From: Rummeliibacillus pycnus_B
Lineage (GTDB): Bacteria; Bacillota; Bacilli; Bacillales_A; Planococcaceae
Length of the DNA: 64,000 bases
Assembly: GCF_050459865.1 (NCBI RefSeq)
Contig: NZ_JBCMNM010000022.1
Location: 1 to 64,000 of the forward strand
Reading direction: 5' to 3'
Part shown: piece after piece, positions 16,884 to 26,400 of the stretch
Position numbering within the stretch: the stretch's first letter is position 1
How the letters are laid out: the number at the start of each line of letters is the position of its first letter
The notes under the pieces: model-generated
What the model was told of the DNA's origin: nothing
Databases searched by the model: none
Seen by the model: only the letters and a program-made list of their open reading frames with translations
Position numbers and translations under genes: made by a program

Positions 16884-18110
16884 ATGGATATGAGAGAGAA
16901 TCATGAGAAAAAAACAGCATTACTAGGATGGAGCCTGCAAGCAATGGAAGCTATTGATAAAATGGGACGCCATTATGTTGTTGTTGGACCGCCTGAATTT
17001 CAGTCTTTCGCTGACACACATGGAATATCGTTTGTTCCTTGGCAATTTGATGATTCAATCGAAAAAGCAGAGGAACTCTATGAAAAATTAAAAGAACTTC
17101 ATACGAAAATTACTGTTCCAATATATGAAAATACAGTGGAATGGGCTGGTATTCTGAATTCAAAAATTTGGGACAACCCAAAAATTTTCAACAAATCCTT
17201 GCTATTAAGAGACAAAGGCTTAATGAAACGCAGAGCACACTTAGCTGGCCTACGAGTAGGAGTCTTTGAGGAAGCTTATGACAAAGATGATATTCATCGA
17301 TTCTTAAAACGTATCAATCAAGCATTAATTAAGCTTGATGGAGATATCAATGAACCTATCCATGTAAAGCCATTTGATAAAGCTGGTACTGTCGGTCACC
17401 GATTGATTCGAAAACCAGAAGAAATTGATCAAATTGACGATTCAGAATTCCCTCTACTTATGGAAAGTCACTTGGAAGGACAAGAATTTTCATGTGAAGC
17501 CTTTATCCATAACGGCGAAGTAAAATTTTTAAATATTACTGAGTATGTAAAACTTGGACACTCTAACTTTGTTCCAGCTTCTCCTTCACTTGAAAAATGG
17601 AGACCACAAATTAAAGAGGCCATTGAAAATCTTGTAAATGCATTTGAAATCGAATATGGAATGATCCACCCAGAGTTTTTCATTTCTCCTGATGGAATTG
17701 TGTATTTTGGTGAGGTAGCTGGACGTATTCCTGGTGGTCATATTTTTGAACATATTGAAAATGTATATGGCTTCAGCCCATATCAGGCTCAGATACTTTG
17801 CAGTGATCCGGAAACAACTGAAGAAGAGCTTGAATCCTTTTTCCCTAAGGAAGTGGTTTCATCAAAAGGATATTCAGGTAATCTTATGATTTATCCAAAA
17901 GTGAAAACTGTTGAAAGACTCGATATACCAAAAGAACTGAAAGAACATCCTTATTTTGTAAAACATAATATGTTCATTCCTGCTACATCCAAGGTAGCGG
18001 AGCGAGTAGGATTTGGTAACCATTACGGCGCTATTTTTTTCTTTGGAGAAGATAGCCAAGAAGTAAAATCCCTTCTAGAACAATATGAAAAACACAATTT
18101 TTACCTATAA
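16884..18110 (+). CDS. ATP-grasp domain ligase
   Basis: A 408-residue cytosolic protein with the ATP-grasp fold. The order is an N-terminal Rossmann-like domain (VVVGPPEFQSF...), ATP-binding Lys162 in HVKPFDKAG, LLMESHLEGQEFSCEAF (Glu194/Glu201 region), and metal-binding GMIHPEFFI and FGEVAGRIPGG (Glu264, Glu277, Arg281). These enzymes join a carboxylate to an amine or thiol through an acyl-phosphate. The substrate is unknown. The next gene starts 14 bases later, so the ligase and the Cys/His/Asn protein are co-transcribed. The ribosome site GGGGAG is 6 bases before ATG. Confidence 0.85.
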   Translation: MDMRENHEKKTALLGWSLQAMEAIDKMGRHYVVVGPPEFQSFADTHGISFVPWQFDDSIEKAEELYEKLKELHTKITVPIYENTVEWAGILNSKIWDNPKIFNKSLLLRDKGLMKRRAHLAGLRVGVFEEAYDKDDIHRFLKRINQALIKLDGDINEPIHVKPFDKAGTVGHRLIRKPEEIDQIDDSEFPLLMESHLEGQEFSCEAFIHNGEVKFLNITEYVKLGHSNFVPASPSLEKWRPQIKEAIENLVNAFEIEYGMIHPEFFISPDGIVYFGEVAGRIPGGHIFEHIENVYGFSPYQAQILCSDPETTEEELESFFPKEVVSSKGYSGNLMIYPKVKTVERLDIPKELKEHPYFVKHNMFIPATSKVAERVGFGNHYGAIFFFGEDSQEVKSLLEQYEKHNFYL

Positions 18111-18124
18111 GGAGTGATTCGAAG

Positions 18125-20170
18125 ATGGCGACTGCAATTAAAGAGAAAAAGGTAAGTACTGCTACGAATACTAAAAAGGCAAGCACTGCAACTAGAAAAA
18201 AGCGATTGGATAAAAGAACCACCGTTTTGAAAAATAAATTTGAAACAGCACTAAAAACGCTAGAACAAGCTAAGCCATTTGCGAAAAGCCTGTATCAAAC
18301 TGAAGTTTTTCAGTTAGCTGTTGAGCTTGCTTCTACTAAAGAAGGAATGCCAGTTATTTATAATAATGCTCATTTATTTGATCAAGCTGGCGTATTCCTT
18401 GGAGGACAATGGGAAGATGTCACTAAAATGCAACCTCCATTCGTAGGTGGATCATTAAGACTTAGAGGAATCAATTCCATTATTGAATTGTTGAGTGAAA
18501 TGAGAATGCTCGCTATTGCGAAAGGAACATATCTACATGAGGGCTTGACGAAGGAAGAAGCAAGTACATTTCTAAATGCGGTCCTAGCCCTGAATCTCGA
18601 TCTTTTATCCCCAACTAAAATGGAAGAAGAAAGAATCTCTTTAGAAGATCACATGACTCGAGCCCAAAACTTATTCAATTATCTTGGCCAAGAACTTTCT
18701 TTTAATGCCATCGCTAATAAAATGGTTCAAGAGATTGATAGACTGATAGTGCAACGCCCTATTATGACCGGTAGAATTTTAGAAATGATTCAAATGTCTC
18801 ACCGCTTAATATTTAGTAATATCGAAGAAAAAACAGCAAAAGCCCTTGAAAAGTACTTACATGCTACTTCTGCTCCAACTCCATTAGGCAAGGATATATC
18901 TGATCAAAGGGAGTACAGACTGAGATTAGAGTATGCCAAAGAGGAAGAACTCGTAACTGAGGCTAGGATATTTGCACAGTTCATGAATGAAACGGGCCTT
19001 GTTTCACCCTTACATGCTGTTTTTCTTCGATTCCTTAATCGGAAGGATCACGATGCTATTCCTGCAGCACTGGATTTATCGGAAACGGGCATTTCAAGCT
19101 TTAATGCTAATAAAGAATTAATTCATGATATTATCCAGATTTCCATTTATCCCGAAACCAGACAATCCATATATGGACTTGCAAAAATGCTTGATCGTGG
19201 AGTACTGATGAATGAGCCCCTGATTCCTGCTTTTCGCCGGTTATTCGAACTCCCCCTTCATGCTCAAGTACGTAATGCACTTTCAAAATTTGCGAATGAG
19301 CAAAGTGGAATGAGCGTAAATGGAATTCTCGTTGCAGGGGTGATAAGTGTCCTTGGGCAACCTCTAGGTATTGGACAAGGCCTGAATCCAATTTGCCAAT
19401 CAGCTAGAGCCATATCCCTGTGGGCACAGTTTGATACTGTTCGATTGTTAGAATATATTACTCGTGCAGCAAGAGATAATGATATTGAAATGGCTTTTGA
19501 AGGTGAGACGATTCACTCCAGTCTACTGGATATAGGAGTTGCAAGTGAAATCCAAGAAGACTTAGATTTGGTATCTATTTTACTTGTCCCTCATCTTGAT
19601 AAAATTTATAACGAAATGATGAAGCGAACTCTTCTTCGTGGAGAAGACGGTCATAAATGGATAAATCCTGAATTCTATGGCGAATGGATTTCGAGAGGTT
19701 TTATTAATGTGATTGATCAGTTTTCACTGAAAGTCACAAATTATTCAGCTTTTGTAAAGCTCTTCTATGCCACACATCATCCTGATTTTAATGAAGGTAA
19801 CGAGTTAATCTATCCAAATCCAGTCGGTATTTTGATTACAAATGTGCACGCAGAATTACTTGGTCTTCATGCCGTTTCTATTCAAAGAATTCAAAAAGAC
19901 CAACATGGTGATTATCGAATTTACTTTTACAATCCAAATAACGACAGCACACAAAATTGGGGTCAAGGTATTAAGGCTAGTGTTTCAGGATTTGGTGAAA
20001 ATGCGGGAGAATCTTCCCTACCGTTTCATGAATTTGTTTCGAGAATGTATGCGTACCATTATAATCCATATGAACAAGGCGATACCTATATGGTGGAAGA
20101 CAACCTAGTCGAAAAAGTGAAAGTATTGGCCAAGAACAGCTGGGGAAAAAATTATATTTGGGTATCATAA
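18125..20170 (+). CDS. Large protein with Cys/His/Asn motif set, paralogue 1 (function unknown)
   Basis: A 681-residue protein with a Lys/Thr/Ala-rich N-terminus of about 45 residues, then a helical region, then a C-terminal part with three conserved blocks: GQGLNPICQSARAISLWAQ (Cys424), LGLHAVSIQRI (His582) and YFYNPNNDS (Asn603). That order and the 21-residue His-Asn spacing resemble papain-like or transglutaminase-like catalytic triads. I do not recognise the family. No signal peptide or membrane helix is evident. Co-transcription with the ATP-grasp ligase suggests a peptide- or amide-modifying pair. It is homologous to the product of 20482-22305 along most of its length. Confidence 0.75.
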   Translation: MATAIKEKKVSTATNTKKASTATRKKRLDKRTTVLKNKFETALKTLEQAKPFAKSLYQTEVFQLAVELASTKEGMPVIYNNAHLFDQAGVFLGGQWEDVTKMQPPFVGGSLRLRGINSIIELLSEMRMLAIAKGTYLHEGLTKEEASTFLNAVLALNLDLLSPTKMEEERISLEDHMTRAQNLFNYLGQELSFNAIANKMVQEIDRLIVQRPIMTGRILEMIQMSHRLIFSNIEEKTAKALEKYLHATSAPTPLGKDISDQREYRLRLEYAKEEELVTEARIFAQFMNETGLVSPLHAVFLRFLNRKDHDAIPAALDLSETGISSFNANKELIHDIIQISIYPETRQSIYGLAKMLDRGVLMNEPLIPAFRRLFELPLHAQVRNALSKFANEQSGMSVNGILVAGVISVLGQPLGIGQGLNPICQSARAISLWAQFDTVRLLEYITRAARDNDIEMAFEGETIHSSLLDIGVASEIQEDLDLVSILLVPHLDKIYNEMMKRTLLRGEDGHKWINPEFYGEWISRGFINVIDQFSLKVTNYSAFVKLFYATHHPDFNEGNELIYPNPVGILITNVHAELLGLHAVSIQRIQKDQHGDYRIYFYNPNNDSTQNWGQGIKASVSGFGENAGESSLPFHEFVSRMYAYHYNPYEQGDTYMVEDNLVEKVKVLAKNSWGKNYIWVS

Positions 20171-20209
20171 AATAGCTCCACTATCAGTTCATTTTAATAA
20201 ACAAAAATT

Positions 20210-20242
20210 CAAAAAGACCCGAAATTTTTCGTGGTCTTTTTT
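20210..20242 (+). terminator. Terminator after paralogue 1
   Basis: A stem of AAAAAGACC with its complement around a CGAAA/TTTCG inner stem, followed by TTTTTT. It separates the two paralogues, so the second has its own promoter. The rest of 20171-20481 holds a GC-rich hairpin near 20346-20379 and an AAAGGAGG ribosome site. Confidence 0.8.
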
Positions 20243-20481
20243 GATGAATTGAGGATACAATTATTTAAAAAGTTATTTATTTTATGGTACATTAATCAGA
20301 ACTTTAAATAATCTAAAAATAAAACCCTCTATTATTTCGACTTATCCCCTTCTATTCAAATGATATTGAAGAGGGGGCCACCACCGCTTTTCCTAAAAGA
20401 TTATTTTTATCGAATAGTAACTCAAACTGTACTCCACAATAAAATATATAACGGACAAATACTTTAAAGGAGGATAGATAT

Positions 20482-22305
20482 ATGGGACTTTTACAATTTT
20501 CTTCAGAGAAAGCATTCCAGAAGGCCATTTGCCAATTAACACTGGCTTCCTTACCAAGTAAAAAATTATTTCAGCAAATAGTATTAGATGAAGCATCCGT
20601 CCTTCTAAACGAGCGTAATGGATTAGAGATACTTTTTCAGTACGCCCCTCTCTTTGACCAGTCAGGGATTTTTGTAGGGAAACCGTGGGAATATGTCCAA
20701 AAACTTAATCCTGTTCTTGTTAGAGGTACTCTTCATGCTGGCGGCTCGACGGCGGTAGCTGAGGCACTGAGTGAGTTAAGAATTCTTGCCATTGCCAGAG
20801 GTGATTATATACATCCAGAAATGTCTGCTAATGAAGCAACTGAATTTTTATCAAGGGTTTTAGCTTTAAATATTGATTTACTTTTAATGAAGGAAACAGA
20901 AGAAAACCGTGTAAATATGCTTTACAAAGATCAACAAGCTTCTGAAATTTTAAGGTTTATTTCCGAACATTGTTTCTCGCCACGCGTTTTTCAAAACCTC
21001 TATCAAGAAATAGATAACCTCGCTGTACAAAGACCTATTGTCACGGATAAGATTTTAAAACTAATTGCCAGTGCGAAAAAGTTAACGGATGGTTTGGAAG
21101 ATGTAGACTCAAGACTACTCCTTTATGAAAAGGCAGTTTATTCACCATCAGATATAGCTACAGGTACTGAGGAAAGTTATGAAAATAAACTAAAAACCTC
21201 AAGCGACTTATTTCTAGCTAAAGAAGCGAAGCAACTCCTTTTATCTATGGTACAAACGGGGCTAGTATCAACATATCATGCAATTTTTTTGAATTATATC
21301 AATAATGAAAAGCCCTATTTGCTTCACCACATACTTGCTGTCGATGAAAAAGCAAAGGAAAATTTACAATCGAATCTATCCGTTATTTCTTCTCTCATTA
21401 CTTCTTCGATTACATTACAGACTCAGAGAAGCATCTATGGATTACTACGTTTTTTGCAAAGAGATATATTTTCAAATGAACTGCTTAATGAATTAGAAGA
21501 TCTTATGAAGATTCCTATTCATGATAATATTAAAAACAGGCTCTTAAGTTTCCATAAATCAACAAATCCCGTCACCCTACAAGCACTCCTGGTCTCAGGT
21601 ATTTTAAGCATTTTAGGAACCCCTTTAGGTATTGGGCAAGGCTTTAATCCTACATGTCAATCGACAAGAGCACTTAGTTATTGGGCACAAAAAGAGCCTG
21701 TCATGTTACTAAAAATGTTTAATCAATTTCTGAAAAAAGGGTACATCACGATTCATTTTGAAGGGAGGGCTATCTCCTCTGATACACTTTCCCCTGTTCC
21801 ACTTGAAGATGAAATCAATATCGACGTGGTTTCATTCCTTATAATTCCTCACCTAGATTCTATCTATTTTGAAATGTTAAAAGCTGCTGATGGACGCGGG
21901 CAAGATTCACATAAATGGATTAATCCAGCCTTTCATAAAACTGGAATATGGTCGGGTTTTTCAGATATCTATAATGACTTAGAGTTTAAATCCAACTTCC
22001 TTCGTTATTATCATCCAGCAAATAACCCTGAAGTCAATAAAGGACTTCCTCAACCTGCAGGCATTACTATTTATAATCGCTCAGGCCAAGTGCTTGGTGC
22101 CCATGCTGTACTAATTCAAAGGATAGCCCCTGATCCTACCGGTACAATTCGCGTTTACTTTTACAATCCAAATAACGACAGCCTGCAAATTTGGGGGAAC
22201 TCTATCCAAACAAGCGTATCTGGAAATGGCGAACTTGGGGGAGAATCATCCCTTCCAATTGAAGATTTTCTGTTTTTCCTATATGCTTTTCACTTCCCAG
22301 AATAA
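20482..22305 (+). CDS. Large protein with Cys/His/Asn motif set, paralogue 2 (function unknown)
   Basis: A 607-residue paralogue of the 18125-20170 product, without its Lys-rich N-terminal extension. It shares the blocks FDQxGxFxGxxWE, SELRxLAIAxGxYxH and VQRPIxT. It keeps the triad-like residues Cys392 (GQGFNPTCQSTRALSYWAQ), His541 (LGAHAVLIQRI) and Asn562 (YFYNPNNDS), with the same 21-residue His-Asn spacing. It is probably cytosolic. The two genes arose by duplication and have diverged widely except around these motifs. The ribosome site AAAGGAGG is 8-9 bases before ATG. Confidence 0.75.
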   Translation: MGLLQFSSEKAFQKAICQLTLASLPSKKLFQQIVLDEASVLLNERNGLEILFQYAPLFDQSGIFVGKPWEYVQKLNPVLVRGTLHAGGSTAVAEALSELRILAIARGDYIHPEMSANEATEFLSRVLALNIDLLLMKETEENRVNMLYKDQQASEILRFISEHCFSPRVFQNLYQEIDNLAVQRPIVTDKILKLIASAKKLTDGLEDVDSRLLLYEKAVYSPSDIATGTEESYENKLKTSSDLFLAKEAKQLLLSMVQTGLVSTYHAIFLNYINNEKPYLLHHILAVDEKAKENLQSNLSVISSLITSSITLQTQRSIYGLLRFLQRDIFSNELLNELEDLMKIPIHDNIKNRLLSFHKSTNPVTLQALLVSGILSILGTPLGIGQGFNPTCQSTRALSYWAQKEPVMLLKMFNQFLKKGYITIHFEGRAISSDTLSPVPLEDEINIDVVSFLIIPHLDSIYFEMLKAADGRGQDSHKWINPAFHKTGIWSGFSDIYNDLEFKSNFLRYYHPANNPEVNKGLPQPAGITIYNRSGQVLGAHAVLIQRIAPDPTGTIRVYFYNPNNDSLQIWGNSIQTSVSGNGELGGESSLPIEDFLFFLYAFHFPE

Positions 22306-22407
22306 GATACGCTCCTTTGGTTACTCGTCTAAGAAAAATTTCAGCTAACGTTTCTTGTGTGAGCTAGGTAGCTTGTTTTTCGGCAGTCCCATCCAATTTG
22401 TTCAATG

Positions 22408-22448
22408 AAAAAAGGAGAAAGTTTCGTAAATCAAGCTTTCTCCTTTTC
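22408..22448. terminator. Bidirectional terminator
   Basis: A stem of AAAGGAGAAAG with its complement, A-rich on one side and T-rich on the other. It lies between the convergent ends at 22305 (plus) and 22474 (minus). Confidence 0.8.
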
Positions 22449-22473
22449 TATTGTTTATTTAATGCTCCAATGA

Positions 22474-23334
22474 TTACTTTTTCACCTTATTTTTGTGATG
22501 CTTATTTACGATTGAAGCAATATCGGCAAGAACCTTATTCGATTTTTCATAAGTAAAGCCCTTTGTCATCACAACTAGCACAAATGGATTTTGATCATAG
22601 ATAATTCCGTAATCATGGGATACTCGATACATCGGAATCATCCCAACTTTATGAGATATTTTAACTCCCTTAATCCCCTTTGGAATAGCTTCATTATAAA
22701 TTGTGTTTTGCAAATAGTTGATTATCGTTTTTCCATTTTTACTTTCTTGACTATATTTATACAAATGCCGAGCATAAATACTTAAATCATGTGCGGAAGT
22801 ATTACTGTAAGCTCTTGGAGAGGAATAGCTAGCACCTAAACTTTTCATATATTTTATAAAGTTAGTTTGCCCAACTTTTTCTTTCAGCATATTAAACGCA
22901 ATGTTATCACTATAAATCATTGCTTTTTTTACTAAATCAATAATCGTATATTTCGTTCCTACTTTTTGATATTGAATGACACCACTTCCACCTACATAAT
23001 GGTAACTTTTATAGGTTAGTTTTTGTTTAAGATTAATTTTTTTCTTATCTGCTAATTCCATGACATACATAGCAAGCGGGAGTTTAATCGTACTTGCACC
23101 CATATGTGCTTTCGTACTTTTTCTTTGGAATGATTCTCCTGTACTTAAGTCGCGATATTCAATTGCAATATCGCCACCAGTTTTTTTTATGTATTGTTCT
23201 ACATCCTTTGAAAGACTTTCTTTGAATGATTGCTGGGAAGCTTTAACAGTTGATGCCTGAGAATATGGTTGGAGAAATGAAACAAAAAAGACAAAGAGAA
23301 TAATAACAATAAAAGATTTTCTGTAATTAACCAA
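22474..23334 (-). CDS. Secreted serine hydrolase (class A beta-lactamase/PBP-like)
   Basis: A 286-residue protein with an N-terminal signal peptide (hydrophobic residues 8-22, then SQAS). The penicillin-recognising fold's three motifs are present: Ser81-T-I-Lys84, Ser142-D-N and Lys229-V-G. The omega-loop Glu of true class A beta-lactamases is not apparent (the region reads NTSAHDLSIYARHL), so it more likely acts on cell-wall peptides or is a low-activity beta-lactamase relative. The C-terminus is Lys/His-rich. It is monocistronic. Confidence 0.8.
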   Translation of the reverse strand: MVNYRKSFIVIILFVFFVSFLQPYSQASTVKASQQSFKESLSKDVEQYIKKTGGDIAIEYRDLSTGESFQRKSTKAHMGASTIKLPLAMYVMELADKKKINLKQKLTYKSYHYVGGSGVIQYQKVGTKYTIIDLVKKAMIYSDNIAFNMLKEKVGQTNFIKYMKSLGASYSSPRAYSNTSAHDLSIYARHLYKYSQESKNGKTIINYLQNTIYNEAIPKGIKGVKISHKVGMIPMYRVSHDYGIIYDQNPFVLVVMTKGFTYEKSNKVLADIASIVNKHHKNKVKK

Positions 23335-23455
23335 CTTTTCAACCTCCAGGATAATTGAAATAAAAACAGAAAAAGGTACTAATTGTTTGATTCTTTATCA
23401 AAACGCACCACAGTTTTACTGTATTCTAAAAATTTCATTAATGTGATTTTAAAAA

Positions 23456-23509
23456 GAAAAGTCAGCATTACCGTTTTAGTTTAAAACTCATGGTAATAGC
23501 TGACTTTTC
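23456..23509. terminator. Long hairpin, possible terminator
   Basis: GAAAAGTCAGC and ATTACC pair with their complements around a TTTTAGTTTAAAA inner stem. It sits between the mqo stop and the hydrolase start; its role is unclear because mqo has a closer terminator. Confidence 0.5.
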
Positions 23510-23668
23510 ATATTATAGAAGAAAATTGAACCTCATTAGTTAAGTGTTAAAAACTCAAGATTAAATAAAGACTTTATAGAGAACATTCGCTTCCCTAAGC
23601 TAATGTACCTTTTCAAGTGCACCATAGTCTTATATAGGTTCTTTGTATGTCGGATAACCGAAAAAGCT

Positions 23669-23711
23669 AAAAAAAAAAGAACCTTTAATCGAAAGATAGA
23701 TTAAAGGTTCT
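23669..23711 (-). terminator. Terminator of mqo
   Basis: A 13-bp perfect stem AGAACCTTTAATC with its complement, followed on the minus strand by eight or more Ts. Confidence 0.9.
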
Positions 23712-23764
23712 ATGTTTAATTTCTAATGAAATACTTTTTCAACTTACTTCTCTAAGTAAATTTT

Positions 23765-25249
23765 TTATTTTTCGCTTAGTTGAAGCGCCTTATCTGTTGA
23801 AGCATGAAGATCTTGAAGAAGTTCTGGGTTATCAATTAGTTTCGTGCCATAAGAAGGAATCATTTCTTTGATTTTTGGTTCCCATTCTTTCATATGTTGT
23901 GGGAAACATTTATTGATGATATCAAGCATAACAGGAACAGCAGTAGAAGCACCTGGAGAAGCACCTAACAATGCAGAAATTGTTCCGTTAGCTCCAGTAA
24001 TAACTTCTGTACCAAATTGAAGTGTTCCTTTGCCACCTTTTTCAGTGTCTTTAATAACTTGTACACGTTGACCCGCTACTACGATATCCCAATCTTCGCC
24101 TTTAGCGTTTGGAATGAAATCGCGTAATTCTTCAATACGTTGGTCTTTTGATAACATCAATTGTTGAACAAGGTATTTTGTTAAATCCATGTTTTTAGCA
24201 CCTGCTGCTAACATAGTGAACACGTTGTTTGGTTTTACAGAACCTATTAAGTCCATGTTTGAACCTGTTTTTAGGAACTTAGGTGAGAAACCAGCGAATG
24301 GTCCAAATAGTAATGATTTTTTGTTATCGATGTATCGTGTATCAAGATGCGGTACAGACATTGGTGGTGCACCAACTGCAGCTTTACCGTAAACTTTTGC
24401 GTGATGTTGTTCGATTATTTCTTGGTTGTTACATACTAGGAATAGACCACTTACAGGGAATCCACCAACATGTTTGCTTTCAGGAATACCTGTTTTTTGA
24501 AGTAGAGGTAGACTACCGCCACCAGCACCGATAAATACGAATTTTGCAGTATGGTATTGTAGTTTACCGTCAGCGCTTTTTACTTTTACTTCCCATAGGC
24601 CGTCGCTAGTTTGTTTAATATTTTCAACTGTATGTTCATAGTTCACTTCAACATTTTGATTTTTTAAGTGATCAATTAAAATGCGTGTTAAAGCGCCAAA
24701 GTTGACGTCTGTACCAGAGTCAATTTTTGTTGCCGCAATCGGAGTATTTGATGTACGGCCTTCCATAATAAGTGGAATCCATTCCATCAGTTTTTCCGCA
24801 TCATCAGAGAATTCCATACCTTGGAATAGAGGGTTATTTGAAAGCGCTTCAAAACGTTTTTTCAAAAACTCTACATTTTCTTCACCTTGAACTAAACTCA
24901 TATGTGGTAGTGGCATGATGAAATCCTGAGGATTACTGATTAGGTTGTGGTTTACTAGATAAGACCAAAATTGTCTTGAAACTTGGAACTGCTCATTAAT
25001 ATTGATGGCTTTGCTAATATCTATAGATCCATCTGATTTTTCAACAGTATAGTTTAGCTCGCAAAGTGCAGAGTGCCCAGTACCTGCGTTATTCCATTCG
25101 TTAGAACTTTCCTCTCCTGGTTTGTCGAGCTTCTCAAATACTTTAATATTCCAGTCCGGTACTAATTCTTTTAGCAGTGTACCCAAAGTCGCACTCATGA
25201 TTCCGGCACCAATTAAGATAACATCTGTTTTAGTTTGTCTGTTACTCAT
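23765..25249 (-). CDS. mqo: Malate:quinone oxidoreductase
   Basis: A 494-residue flavoprotein. The N-terminal FAD-binding Rossmann motif is VILIGAGIMSATLGTLLKEL, followed by the Mqo hallmark EKLDKPGEESSNEWNNAGTGHSALCELNYT and, near the C-terminus, LLGASPGASTAVPVMLDI. It oxidises malate to oxaloacetate at the membrane and passes electrons to the quinone pool, bypassing NAD-dependent malate dehydrogenase in the TCA cycle. ATG at 25249 (MSNRQTK) has AAGGATGG just upstream and is preferred over the start at 25258. It is preceded by a structured leader and ended by a strong terminator. Confidence 0.95.
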   Translation of the reverse strand: MSNRQTKTDVILIGAGIMSATLGTLLKELVPDWNIKVFEKLDKPGEESSNEWNNAGTGHSALCELNYTVEKSDGSIDISKAININEQFQVSRQFWSYLVNHNLISNPQDFIMPLPHMSLVQGEENVEFLKKRFEALSNNPLFQGMEFSDDAEKLMEWIPLIMEGRTSNTPIAATKIDSGTDVNFGALTRILIDHLKNQNVEVNYEHTVENIKQTSDGLWEVKVKSADGKLQYHTAKFVFIGAGGGSLPLLQKTGIPESKHVGGFPVSGLFLVCNNQEIIEQHHAKVYGKAAVGAPPMSVPHLDTRYIDNKKSLLFGPFAGFSPKFLKTGSNMDLIGSVKPNNVFTMLAAGAKNMDLTKYLVQQLMLSKDQRIEELRDFIPNAKGEDWDIVVAGQRVQVIKDTEKGGKGTLQFGTEVITGANGTISALLGASPGASTAVPVMLDIINKCFPQHMKEWEPKIKEMIPSYGTKLIDNPELLQDLHASTDKALQLSEK

Positions 25250-25278
25250 TATTACCATCCTTATAGTCTTAAGATTTG

Positions 25279-25351
25279 CAGAAAGGATGTAAGGTCTCCT
25301 GCTTCGGTGTCACAGCAAGCAGGAGCGCGACCTAGTCACACACCTTTTCTG
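25279..25351 (-). promoter_or_regulatory. Structured RNA leader upstream of mqo
   Basis: On the minus strand, about 30 bases before mqo, three nested pairings form one long hairpin: CAGAAA...TTTCTG at the base, AGGTC...GACCT, and CTCCTGCTT...AAGCAGGAG at the top with a loop of about 12 bases. This is more elaborate than a terminator and has no T run after it. I do not recognise a known riboswitch class. Confidence 0.55.
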
Positions 25352-25782
25352 TATCAATTATACCTTATCATAGCGTATCATAATTAATTAAAGAATAAAA
25401 TATCTTCTATTATACAATAGCTAAAAGCTATTTAAAAGCAGTAAAAAGTGAGAATTTCATTTGCAAGGGCATAGTCACACAAAAAACAAGGACCTAACTC
25501 TGCTTTCTACAAAGATTAAGTCTTGGTTTACTGTTACTTGTGGTACGGTTCAAATGATATTTTTACTTAAAAAGATAAGTCAATTAGCTCAAGTTCTAGA
25601 ACGATAAACCTAATGTAGGTTCAATTCATTCTTTGTCACCTATCTTGGTTATGTCACATAAATTAAAATTATACTGTACAAAAGGTACTCAATAGGTTTT
25701 TCTTCATAGATTGAATTGATAACCAGGAAATAATTTCGCACCACCAATGAACGATTGAGATTATATAAAGAAAGGAATGACT

Positions 25783-26283
25783 ATGGTAAATTTTAAATCT
25801 TTTGGTGGCATCGTTACTCAGATAAATGATTTTATGATTGGGCAAAATGGAGAAGGAGAAGGTTGTTATACACTAATGACTGTAGAAGATGGTCTTGGTG
25901 GCATCGTCAATTTTGTAATTTCACCTACTACTTATTTTGTAAACCAAGAAATTGTGACTATCGGTGATCGTATTACTGGATATTATGATGGGAATGCACC
26001 TGTACCTTTGATATACCCACCACAATATCGAGCACTTGTCGTAGTAAAGGAAAACAACTATCAAAATGTAAAAGCAGACTTTTTTAATAGCCAATTGTTG
26101 AGTAGTGATGGCCAATTAAAATTAAATATCTCTCCCTATACCATTATCTTGCTCACAAATGGGCAACCTTTTTCAAAAAGTCCTGCAAATCGAAACCTAA
26201 TCGTGATATATGGTCCTACTACAAGAAGTATCCCTGCCCAAACCACACCTTATAAAATAATCGTTTGGTGTAATACTATATAG
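25783..26283 (+). CDS. Conserved hypothetical protein, 166 aa
   Basis: A soluble, beta-rich protein (MVNFKSFGGIVTQINDFMIGQNGEGEGCYTL...). Motifs include ISPTTYFV, GYYDGNAPVPLIYPPQY, and NLIVIYGPTTRSIPAQTTPYKIIV. I have seen similar short proteins in Bacillus and Clostridium annotated only as hypothetical. There is no signal peptide. ATG 25783 is 6 bases after AAAGGA; the ATG at 25777 directly abuts that site. It is monocistronic, with a shared terminator. Confidence 0.72.
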   Translation: MVNFKSFGGIVTQINDFMIGQNGEGEGCYTLMTVEDGLGGIVNFVISPTTYFVNQEIVTIGDRITGYYDGNAPVPLIYPPQYRALVVVKENNYQNVKADFFNSQLLSSDGQLKLNISPYTIILLTNGQPFSKSPANRNLIVIYGPTTRSIPAQTTPYKIIVWCNTI

Positions 26284-26350
26284 AGAAAGTTTATTTTATA
26301 TAATCAATTCTAAAGTCTTGGATGAAAAACATTCCAATTGTCTAACTAAA

Positions 26351-26394
26351 AAAATAACCCCCGTGCATTTTGTGAAATCGGCGGGGGTTATTGT
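26351..26394. terminator. Bidirectional terminator
   Basis: A GC-rich stem AATAACCCCCG with its complement and an 18-base loop, between convergent genes ending at 26283 and 26401. Confidence 0.85.
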
Positions 26395-26400
26395 CTTATT

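Noticed and set aside
22474..23334. Annotation as a resistance beta-lactamase
   Set aside because: SxxK, SDN and K-x-G motifs are present, but the omega-loop Glu needed for efficient deacylation is not visible; serine hydrolase is safer.
25534..25553. TTACTTGTGGTACGGTTCAA, resembling the rlmH-type direct repeat
   Set aside because: It has several changes, including in the TATCATAA core, and lacks both flanking arms; too weak to count as a boundary.
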